This document shows positions 32,208 through 44,200 of a stretch of 64,000 nt of DNA, one piece after another. The notes beneath the pieces are model-generated. The model did no database searches, was not told the DNA's origin, and saw only the letters and a list, made by a program, of their open reading frames with translations. The DNA lies in contig NC_020166.2 of assembly GCF_000224145.3 (NCBI RefSeq), positions 1,778,976-1,842,975 on the forward strand. The letters run 5' to 3'. This DNA is from Ciona intestinalis (Eukaryota; Chordata; Ascidiacea; Phlebobranchia; Cionidae). The translations under genes were made by a program, and so were the position numbers. Each line of letters opens with the position of its first letter. Positions within the stretch are counted from its first letter, which is position 1.

Positions 32208-35200
32208 ATGAAACTGAAAACATGGAGTATTCGCGTACAATATTTTCTCGTTACATTTCTCTCTTTATCGCTACACATGCAATGGATCTGCACGACTTGC
32301 TTTGCTGTATCACTTGGTGCACAGGCGTAAGTATTCTGGGTGTTGGAATAAATTATTAACAATTGTTTGTTGGAGGTGTGTTGTGTTTATGATTCGCCTC
32401 TCATTTTAGGAGCAATAACGAGTTGGCTCAGAGCTTTGGTGCCGCCCTCAACGTCAAGGCAACTTTATACAGCGGGTACGCCGCCATGCAGAGCGTAAGT
32501 GTCACTTGGAATATTTACAATCATATTATTTACTTAAAAATACATTATAATTGATCAGGTAATAGGTCAAATCTGTACCCTAAATCCAGGGTCCTCGACA
32601 AAGACGCCACCCATATAGAATAGAATATATGGTATAAACGACAAACAATGGACTGGTCCTTATAGGATATAAATATCAAACAGTATACCGTTCTGTAGGC
32701 TACTATAAACGACAAACAGTATAAATCGAATATATACCCGAACCGTTTTTAACAATTATCGTTTTGCTGCCGATTCCCCTTTTCCTTACTAAGATGATCT
32801 TTGCTATCGTTTCGAAGAGATCAATACAAATTGTGTTGTGGTAACTCGGATGTTATTGCCACAGACATACGAAAACAGGCTGAACGCTGGAGTGTTTACT
32901 GTACATCGACTTAATGGAACTAAGTTGATTAAAACCATGGCTGCAGACCTTGAGAAAATGCTAAACAGAAAACGACTTGCTGTAGAAGTAAGTATATGTG
33001 TGTGTGGATATGTTAGGGGTTTATATTAGGACATATAGTATAGCGCGACAGTGGGTATGAGGTGCATGAATACTCCTTGTGTCTAATAAACAAGAAGACG
33101 CCATTAACTCGATAGTATAAGCACCTTGGTAAGCACGAGGTGTATGAATACACCAAGTGTGTGCGGTGTTAAGTATAAAAGATGTTACAACTGTACAGTG
33201 AGCATGAAGTACATCTTTATAGTAACGTTCAACTATAACCTATACATCCACACAGAGACTCGTACAAGTCGCTGAACGACATGCCGCGAAATACGACTGG
33301 GATAAAGAACCATCAGATGAATACAACAACATTCAATACATCAATGCACCTGAACCGTCCAACATAGAAGGTTAGTATATACTGCTGCTGTTGTTTGAAT
33401 GAATGAAAATTATTCATCCTCGCATGCTCGCGGGGTTACGACAGTCGTTATAACACGGGTGTTCTGTTTCATATACACCTTACGGCGTCGATAGATTCAA
33501 ATACCAGTTCGGTAGAATAAACTCTTTTATTCTAACAGAAGATGATTATGCCAGTTTAAGGAAACAAATGCAATTCAAGAGCGACGCTAGGTTCGAACGT
33601 GATGTCAACAAGAATACTTCAATAGTTCAAGTTCCATTTAACGTCTATAGTAAAGGTATGTGTATTTATATATAACTGTGCTGATTAAAAGCGTGTCCCA
33701 TAAAATCTGTAGCTGTAGAGCCGATACATCAATAAATTTTATTTATCTCTTCGATTTTTTTTTCAAATAGAAAAAGTATAGATTGAATTAATTAAAACAA
33801 CAAAGAGAAGGTATTTTTTATAACATCCAAAACGACAGTCGCTAAAACAAGTATGGGGTAAGAACCACGTACCTATGGGAAAGTTTCAAATAAGACAGAA
33901 ACTGCTAAAGCAATAATATACGGTATATTGCTAAACTCATATCAAGTGTTGTTTAATTAAAATAATTTAACATGTTCGCGTGAAGACAAGTACCAAGGAG
34001 GTACGTTTCTATAAATGCTTAAGTATCAAGTCTATAATAGTGTTTGCACATATTTAATCAAGCACCTATATATTTGGCCTAATAGATTTTAAAGCGTAAA
34101 TTACAAATTCGTGACAGTTTGATTAGAATAGGAAGACATACGGTGCTTGGTCATTAAGTGCCCTACAAGGAGTTTAACGACTACGTTTCAATCTGATTAA
34201 TTGATGTAGAACACATCAGCAGTTGTGGGAATCCGTTTTATTGGAAATTTTATGATTAAAGTATTTGGTACTATTTGCGTGCAGCAGTTAAAACAAACAG
34301 TGCTATTATTATTATTGGAAAACGAAACATTGGTGTAATAAAAACGTTTATGCCGAAGGAGACAATCTAAATATCACGGAATTTTATCGTCATGTTAGGG
34401 TTATGCATTTGTTTATATTATAGGTGCGGGGTTCTGATTCTTGTTGTAGTATTGTTTAGTAATGTGGGGTAAGATGAATTTCGTTAGCACATATCCCATA
34501 TTTCCCAATTTGGATTTATAAATAACAAAAGTTTTCCAATTGACATTATACCTTTTTGAGACGACATGGTAACAAAAAAAAACAAGTATCTTGCTTTGTT
34601 ATATAGTGTTTAATGTTTAGGCCTGTAGGGCGACAAATGGGACGATGGAATGAAATAAAACATGGACCACCTCATTCTAACCTATTATATGCTGCTTTAA
34701 CTTGTTGTGTAAACTGTCTATTTTGACTGGGTTAATGACATAGTGTTTAATCTTTAGGCACCAAGCTGTTGAAATCAGTCGGTTGGTCAAAGGCGTTAAA
34801 CCAGCAATTCAAACGAAACTTGGAACTTGAACCTTCGTTAAAATGGCAATACTTCGGTTCAACTGAAGGATATATTCGTGTTTACCCTGGGTTCCAATGG
34901 CGGATGAGAGCTGGGCCTCATGACCAACTTAACATATATGACTGTAGAACGAGGTTATGGTGCGTCAGGGTAACATTACAGCTGGAAATTCAGCTGCTGA
35001 ATAATGCATGGTGTGAGATAATCAACGGGCTGTCGCTAATCTTTTGATAAGCGAGAAACCCAAGTTGCCACGATGTTCGCAAGTAAATGATACTTTATCA
35101 CTTTTTGCGGCAACCCAGTGTAATAGTGTGGTCTGCTAAGAATAATTGATACAATTTTGATGTTTAATGTTAAATTGGTGTTTTATGGACGGTGTTATAT

Positions 35201-38200
35201 CCGGGGTGTAAAGTGTATGTAGAATATTGAGTTACGTGTGTTGTATTCAAACAATGAGCAGGCGGTCTATATATGAATACATCATGTGTGTCTGGTGTAT
35301 ATATAAAGAGACACCCGTTTTACAACTCGACAGTGAAAGCGCTTAACGGGCTTTTCGCTTTAGCCTTTTTTCGGGTTTAGGCTTATCGCTACCACCACTG
35401 TGGGCGGATGTGTCTTTGGGCAAGACACTTAACGGAAATTGCTACAACCCAGTAGTCACTAATGATTTGTCTAAAACTATATGTAAATTGTCCGTCATAC
35501 AGAAACAAAATTACATAGGTGGTAACTCGTAATCGGGCACGAGGTGTATGAAACAGAACACCCGTGATAAACGACTGCCATTGGCCTGTCAAGCGATGAT
35601 AAACAATTAAGTTAAATTCACATCCCTCAAACCCAAGTAATAACTACACCACGCAGGTACACGCAGTCGTCTACCTACCCCAAAGATATGATCATCCTCT
35701 TAGATAGGAGTGGAAGCATGAAAGGTTTAAAGAAATCGATCGCCATCGATGCTGTGTCTGCTTTACTGGATACACTTGGTGACAACGACTTTTTCAACGT
35801 TTTAACGGTAAGCAAGTGAATAAAACACTAGCTAGAACTAGTTACTTGTTATTATGATTTAAAAGTTGTTGTGTACGTACGTTACGTTCGGTGTATGGAT
35901 AAAATACGAAATATGTAACAATCTCTCGAAAAGTTACACGTGGTAACTTGTAAGCGGGCACGAGGTGTATGAAACAAAACACTTGCGTTAAAGACTGTGG
36001 TTGCCCCGCTCAAGTGATATTTGGATGTTCACTTATTTTGTATGTTGATTCAAATAATAACGTTATATTGTTAGGAACTGGAAATGCATATTTAACATTT
36101 TGTACTTGTGTACCTTTGCCCTATATGTGTGTAGCTTTGAATTAGACTTACAACATTATGTGGGTGGTAAAAACATGTTTGGTATATGTATAAGTTTTGT
36201 ATAGTAGGGTGGGGAAAGACGGGACACCGTTACCACATAATATCAAAATATCCTGATCGTATTTTAAACAATTAACATCGATCTATGGTAGTCGTGAGGA
36301 TACGTTGTTATAATTCTATGAATGTTCTTTATTTACTATCGAAAAGGCGTCCCATCTTCCTTCGCCCGACTATACTTTCACTGTAGAAACGAAATGTAGC
36401 ATTTGTGCTTGTGTATGTCTATATGTTGCGCTTGGCCTATACTGTTGCATAGGCGTGTAGGTTTGTTAGGAATCGATAGAAATAGACTTGTAAATTACAA
36501 TTGCGAAATTTATTGCTGTTTAGAAAATTGTGGCACTTTTAGTAAAACACACAAACACATTGAATAACGAGCAAATAACAAAATATGCTGATTAGAATAG
36601 ATTTCAATTAAACTGTGGGTTAGGGCTTGCTGTAAACTTCTAGTAGATGTTTAAGCCTATTTATTGAAGCCTGACTCAAATAGGCGCCTAACGTTAAAGT
36701 CGAGGGTAGCTCGGGGTTTTCATTCAGCCAGACTTCTTCAAGATATAACTGGTTATCAAACAAATCGTGTGGGAGATTTGAGATTCTATTTTTACCCAAG
36801 TTAACTACAGTGAGTCTTATATTCGAGAGGAAAAGTTCTCTTGGGATGTTGGTTAGCTGGTTTCCTTCTACGTTGAGTCTCTTTAACCGATGACAGTTGC
36901 GGAAAGTGGTTCCAGATATCTCTGTAATGTGGTTATAGTCTAAGTAGACTTCCCGTAAGTCGGTGTTGGTTATAAACAGGGTTGGTGGGATGGTGGTGAT
37001 TCTGTTACGGCTTAGACGTATCCTTTGTAACTTGGTGTTTTTACGAAGTGCTCGAGTTGCAATACGCTCAATTTCATTTCCCCTTGCGTTTAATTCTCTA
37101 AGTTTAAGTTGTTTTCGGAACACCCTTCGCGGGATGTAGTGTAGCCGGTTATTTGCCAGATTCAGAGATAATAAGTTTCGTTGTCTAATCAACAAGTCTT
37201 CGTTTATTCTTGATAAATTGTTGTTGCTAAGAGACAACCTTTGCAGTAATGGGTTGCCTTGGAACGTTGAAATTGATAGGGTCTGTTAAAATATGTTTAA
37301 AAAATAAATGTATAACTTATATATCCGTGCGCAACTTAGTAGGCAATTTTTCTGAATTTTGCTTTTTAAATGAATAAATGAAAAAGCGTTATAACAAGGG
37401 TGTTCTGGTACACCTTGTCCCAGCTTTTACGAGTCAACACGAATGAAGTTTGTGGGTGATTGTTTTATTATGACTTTATGTGCGGCTGACAATTTAGACA
37501 ACCCATTAGTGACCACTGGGTATATGTTACACTTTACGCATATGAAGCCGACCTACTTTACACGCTTAACAAAATATATGTAGCTAAAACTAGTAACCAT
37601 ATGTACCTGTAAATTCGCATGCTCAACTTCCAAGCTTTTAAGGTTTGGTAAATGTCTCAGCACTTCTTGCAATTCCACCCCGTCTTTAATTTCATGCGAT
37701 AGAAAACTTAGATGTTTTGTAGACCCTGCACACAACATTTTAGCAATTATTTTAGTGTTTTAACTTTGCTGTATAGTATATCTTAATTCTTATGAAATAT
37801 ATTTCCAAACCGGTATTACACTAATATTGTACAGAAGTGGCTAAACATGTTTATATAGTTTCATTGGTCAATACACCAATACTGTACTGTATTAGCATCT
37901 TTCTATTTCATATGGAAGAGGTCCTACGGCAAGACATTGTGCCCAATTACCCAAACATTGTTAGTAAGGCGGAGAAGATGGGACACCTTTTTATTCTATT
38001 TTCTCCTCCCATGTGGTAGTAAACAAAGAACATTCAAAGAAATGTAAAACCGTATCCTCACGACTCCAACACATCGTTGTTAATTGTTTAAACCACGATC
38101 AGGATATTTGGAAATTCCGTGTTAAAGGTGTCCCATCTTACCCCGTAGTACTATATATACACAAATCATTCTAATTGGGTTAACGAGGCTCTACTGCGAG

Positions 38201-41200
38201 CCATGTCTGAGGGCTTGAGTTCCCATATTCCCTCTCTATTAAGATTCTAGTGAATTAACGTTTATGAACACAACTAATTATAACCTGGCAAAACTGTTGT
38301 ATCTAGTCCCATCTCTACCGGGCTACTCAATGCCGATTCGCTCATAATGCCTCCTGTACACGTCATCATCTTCTCTGTTTTGTCCCAAACACAGTTGCGC
38401 AGCCCTTCTGATGTTGCTGTTTTGCAGTGGCCCCTAAAATGCAAGAATAAACAATATCGGTATGCTATAATAACAGTAGCATTTTTTACCGACAGAAGGG
38501 TTCCTGTATTTAGTTGCGGCAAAAGGGCACTGTATTTTTCAAACTGTCAGCCAAACCAAAAATACGTAAATCAGTAAGATGGTACAGTTTTGGTGCATAA
38601 TATCCAAATAACCTGATCGTGTCTTGAAAATGAACAAATGTCTATGGAAGTAGCGAGGATGCGGTTTTATAATTGTTTGAACGATTTTTGTTTACCACTA
38701 ATTGGTACAAGAAAATAGAATGAAAACGTGTCCCATCTTCCCCACCCAACTATACATACAATCCATGCATACCTTTCATTTTTCCAACCCCGAGCACATA
38801 GACACAAAGAATTATTTCCACCATTATCTTTAAACGACGGATAACAATCGTATTTAGCATTTAATCTGTCATCCGGTTGGCTGCATTCGTTCTCTTTCCA
38901 TTTAACTTTGAGCCATCTCCAAATAAAATCGACCAGTTGCTCTGTTATTCTCACTACCGATGCCCTTGTTACACCAGTGCTGCCTAATGGTCGAACATAG
39001 GATACGACACCAGCTACAGTATGCGCTGTTTGGAATGTAGCGTTGGTTGCAACAGAACTTGAGTTTAGCTTGTACAGTACAGGACTTCCATTTACTATGT
39101 ACTCGCCTATGTCGGTTGAATTAATGTCCATACACATTTTCTGGCTTAGAAATTTCTCTTCTGTCGAGAAGAATATACGTTGGCTGTCCCAGTTAATATC
39201 GGGCGAATTCGGAATATTGTAACCAACAAAAAATGGAGTTTTTTTGATCTTTTTTGGCTTACTGATCGTCTGTAAAACATGGGCGTTTTCTGAAGTCAGT
39301 TTCAAGTCTCTAAGATGGTTTGCGCGCAGTTTGATTACAGCAATGTCGTATAAGCAATCGCCACATTCAATGTACTGACGTGGTATGAGAACGAATTCAT
39401 TATTCAAAGGTACTGTCACCGTTGAACCTGAAACATAGAACTTAATTAAGCTTTTATTGGAGTTCAGGCGTTTACGTTGATAAATGAATGATGATGTATG
39501 TGCATTCCGGTGACGGCTATTCTATTCTATATGATTAAGATTTTACGGCGAGGCTTCGCTACAGGGTTTAGCCCGATTTGCCCCCAACACCAATGTCTAT
39601 TTTAAGCCAGTTGCCCAATGGTTATACATTACTAGAGGCCTTACAAATGCGCGTAATGGTTAGGGTGGTCTGTTTTATTCACATATCGTGCTTGTATAAG
39701 TATATTTAGTGCTTATAGACTGTATAGGCCTACATAGAAACTCAATGGGCGCGTCTATAACCCCTATGCGTTTAGATCGGTCTCATACACATACGAATAA
39801 GCTGCTTTAAATCCCGATACCACAACGCAGTGCGTTTGCCTGTGTAACCGAGTGATACTGGGTCCGATGCTGCTACCATTTTGAGCGTGTGTTCTTGGGC
39901 AAGACACTTATTACAACTCAGTGGTCATTGAAGGGTTGTCAAGAGCACCGTCTTACATAGACCGTCGTTGTCCACCATGCGAGGACTAATAAGTTACATT
40001 CAGGTATTCCTATTTCTTCAGTTACATTCTATCCCCCTATGTAATGCTATAATTCAAACCAGCTATTAATAAAACGCCATAGAATTCGAGCAGCATACCA
40101 CTGGTCCGATGCCAGCGAACATAATACGTCTCTGTTCGTATAGGATGTCTTGAGCGATTAGTCAAACACTAAGTATTTGAGAAGGGTATGTCAATTTAAA
40201 GAACATTCTTTTGGCTTCATGCCGAACGGTAAACATGCGCTGAATGAAATAAAAGTTAAATTGGATAAACCACAGCTTTGCAAACGCATGCATCGTACAT
40301 AAGTATACTAAACACACAGACGGTAAAGCAATCGAATTAAAACCCCTTACGCTGTAAATTGTCTTGTGATATACCATATTTATTCAAATGTGGTTAATAC
40401 TAATTATAGTCGGTATGGGGGTTTAAATTATCTAACGTTTCTCACTAATTCCTCTAAACGAGCTTTTTTATTTGTTAAAACATGATTAGAAAATATGGAA
40501 AAATGATTTGTCCCATATTCCCCATAAAGTAGTGAACCGTTCGTCATTCGTGACGTTTAACTCTAATAAGAAGCTTAGCTTAAATAAGGTCTACGGTTTA
40601 TTCGCGGAAGACCTCGCCTTTGTGAAACAGAAATGACATTTACGAATCTTTTAAAGTGGGTTGATTATAAATATGTGCTCAAGGAAATCGTAAAGGATTG
40701 TCTGTCATTACGTTTTATAGCAACGAGGAAAATTTGAACTAAACCGCTTTCGTTGTAGATGTGAAAATGTTGCATTTGTATAATGCATTTGTATAATGCA
40801 TAAATGATAAAATTTTGTTTTCTGGCATTGCACGGGCCATATCTACCGCGTAAGTCTCATTTATACTGCTAAGACACGCATAAGATTAGATTAACGGCTG
40901 TGGCGGCTTTGGCTTAAATCCCAGATCCCATTTGACGTGCCTAGCCGTAGAACCCCAATCATATAGAATCTGCAGGTTTTAAACAGCCTTTGAAATACAA
41001 TAGAAAGGCTACGTGACTGTTTTGTATACGTTTTGTATTCCAATCGTGACCAAACCTATTAGTTCTGCACAACCGCACTTACCGTTATTAGTGATAGTAG
41101 CGCAGTAGGATCTAAACCCTTTAGAGACCTGATCGATCCGGGTGTCCGGATTTCCGAAGCAAGCCGCAGACCCATGGATTGAACGCGATTCGTTGTTTGC

Positions 41201-44200
41201 TGTATTAGGAACCGCACAAGTCACTTTAAAACGGGTAACACAGCTAGCAGCGGTAACCACAACGAGTCTGTATTGCTTCGCGTTTGGAACAGCTGCCAGA
41301 AATCCAAGGCATTCCCGGTCGCCGGCTTTGATTCGTAGTACACCGTGTATGCAGTTCGTGCAATTTTCGTATTCAGGATTTCTTATCCGCGGTTTTGGCT
41401 TTTTGTTCAATTGTGATGAAATATTTTGCGCCTCATTACCAACAAGAAGGCATGATGGTTTTCGAGTATAATCGCAACCAACGCATTTCCTTGCAGGGGC
41501 CCTACAGTAATGCTTATAACACAATCCTAAGTCCTTGCAAACGTATTCATTTGGGTCCCGCAAATAGTGAGAAGTCTTTAGGCATTCCTGCGTCTTCATG
41601 TTCGGTCTGACCACTCGTGCACTTGTGTAATGCAGCAACACAACGAACACACACCATCGTTGCATTGCCATTGTAATCTTATTCAAAAGCTACAATCTAC
41701 TACACATTGTCGAAGTTTTCCATTACAGATAATTCATCGATATTCATATGCGCATTACAAATGCATTAACTACCCGCACCTTATATCTAAAAATAATCAA
41801 ACCAGATTTAAATGGTTATTAACTTAATAACTTAACGGCCATTTAAACCAACGCTATTATAGCTAATTGGTGCAGACGGGCATTAACGCATTGCTAAGGG
41901 CGTGCCTTTGAATAAATATATTTTGCTCCCAATTGATCCATTTTGAACAAGAACCTAATGTTGTTTTAGTTATTGGGAAAATATGCATATATCTTGGTAC
42001 ACCACTAGTTGTACTGACGTTTTGTTTGCTGCATATTTAGTAGCACTTTATTCTATGTGTGGCGTATCTTCATTACGTTTATAACGACATAGCTTAATCA
42101 GAACAAGTTATATTCGGCATTCGATATGCTTAAACAAACATAAATCAAGCTTTGTATAGTAATTAAACATTATAATACCAACTACTCTTGCGGTAATTCT
42201 TATTCCGCCTATATTTGCTTTCTAAACACAAACACACTCTCGTAAAGTTGCTCAAACACCCAGCCATACTATGCCGATTATTTGCCACCTTCTGGCGACT
42301 ATCAATGTTATCTAAAGCAATTTAGCGCCTGTCGGTAATCCACCACGTTCACGCCTTCGTCTTATGGCTCCACATTATCCAACCGTTGTATGACGAACAC
42401 AGTGTTCGCCGATACCTCTCTCTCGTTCTTTCTCTCTCAACATTCGTCATAATAACCCTATGCTTATTCTGTGAGGCGACTCCAATTCGGTCGTCTGCGG
42501 TTTACTCCCACCGAATTCTCACAATGAATAATGTTTGCGAAAAAGGGGCTTACCAAAGATAAATCAAAACTTGGTCACTAATGGGATATTTATATCGTCA
42601 GCCTTTAGGACAAAAAAAAAACAATCGCCCACAAAGTTACATTTGTGGTAACTAGTAAGCGGGCACAAAGTATATAAAACGTATCATTCGTATATTATAA
42701 CGACGGTCGTTTTCCAGCCACGCAAGGATAAAGCAAGTTACATGCATTCAACTTGAAAATAGATAAAGATGAAAATGTGTAGTTACCACAAAACTTCTCA
42801 ACGATTCTGAATACATTGAGCCGTGTGACAGATTTATGCCTAATGTTGGTTTACACAGAAACGCTGTATTCCAAATCTCACGAGTCGCTGGCTTTTAGAT
42901 TGAGTGTTCCACGCTACAAATAACATTAAAGCTGCCGCAACTCAGAATGCGATACCGTGTCGGACTTTTATAACTTATAGTGGATTATAAGGGATTGAAA
43001 TGTCCACGACGGCCTATATGTTTTATTCTCTAACGTCATTTAGTAGTAACAAATATTTACAGAATTATGTAACCGTATTCCTACGACTCTAAAAGAGCGT
43101 TGTTAATTGTTAAAACACACTAGAAAATATAGTACATTATATGCTAACTCTATCCATAGTCACATATCCAACCCCATTTGACCTAGCTAGCCTATACATC
43201 AAAAGGCTAAGCCAGCAGACCACACATGTTGAAATGATTTACTGATAAGGGTGTATAGGCCCCGCACTACCAGCAAGACTACACCACTGTACACCTGTTT
43301 ATGGGATTGTAACCACTTAACTTTATATAATGCGCAAATTTGCTCGCGTACCCGTTGTAGTGTATACTTTCGACAATATGTGTTTTATACAAAACTCCGG
43401 CTAAATACATTTAAATAGTGTATAAAGTACCTTTGTATAATATTAATGAAGTGTATAGGCTACTCATGGCATGTGTCGTTTCTGGCGTCTTACGTTGTTC
43501 AACTAACCTTTGCAATATACTTATATCAACAAAACATTAATTATAACACGTTATATAGCTTCCTTTTTTTAAATACTGAAACAGCCATTATGTTGCTTTC
43601 TTTTATATTTGATCAGTTTTTAGTTCGTAGTACATCTACTGAAAATCTGCTATGTTTTAAATGATTATCACCTAATAAATTATATGCTGCGTTACCTTGA
43701 TGACACCAACTAACTATACGACATTGTACGATAACTAACTGTACAATGTATTTCTTCTGCAGTTTAGCAAGAAGGTAATCCCTGTGGATCCATGTTACAA
43801 CTCTACATTAATGCGAGCCGACCGTACAAATAAAGAGGTAAGTATCCCAATTTATTTTTTACTGCCTGATGTGAAGGTTCTGTCTGGGCATCTCTTGACT
43901 TTAAATACAAGTCGGCAAATGCAAGCCATTTATTTAAAACCTCCAATATATAGTATATATAATACCCCAGACTCCCCATAGACTTCCTATGTTTTAGCAA
44001 TTAAAAATGCTCTTTCAGGGTCGTGAAGGTATGGTTATATATTTCTGTATAAACTCGTAATTTACTACTTGTTACGATAAAAAAAATGTGTAATCTTTCC
44101 CCAACCCGCTATATAACCACAAAGTAAGCCTCAAATAAAGTCCCACACTTATTTATATTCTCAAAAATGATGGTTCAGAAACAAAACTAAGTTTAGGCTT

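Larger units (their letters stand above)
35808..43762 (+). other. Alpha-2/delta intron 7 (8.0 kb), host of a nested antisense gene
   Basis: It splits the VWA domain coding sequence between NVLT and FSKK. The minus-strand gene at 36620-41686 lies wholly inside. Outside that gene it holds a SINE tail (35940-36010), a MITE (36200-36374), a SINE (42575-42755) and a degraded MITE (43003-43172). No other exon is evident at 41690-43760. A CT-rich tract lies at about 42415-42440. Confidence 0.9.

Noticed and set aside
38274..38522. 82-codon minus-strand ORF as a separate gene
   Set aside because: Its 3' two thirds are exon 3 of the nested gene, and the N-terminal part is intron read-through before the acceptor at 38434-38435.
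37607..38773. Direct splice of nested-gene exon 2 to the exon at 37725
   Set aside because: The phases do not match (2 against 1) and give an early stop. Including 38433-38285, which has its own good acceptor and donor and a Cys-rich reading, restores frame on both sides.
42415..42440. CT-rich run as a microsatellite
   Set aside because: Short and interrupted, with no regular unit beyond a few CT repeats.
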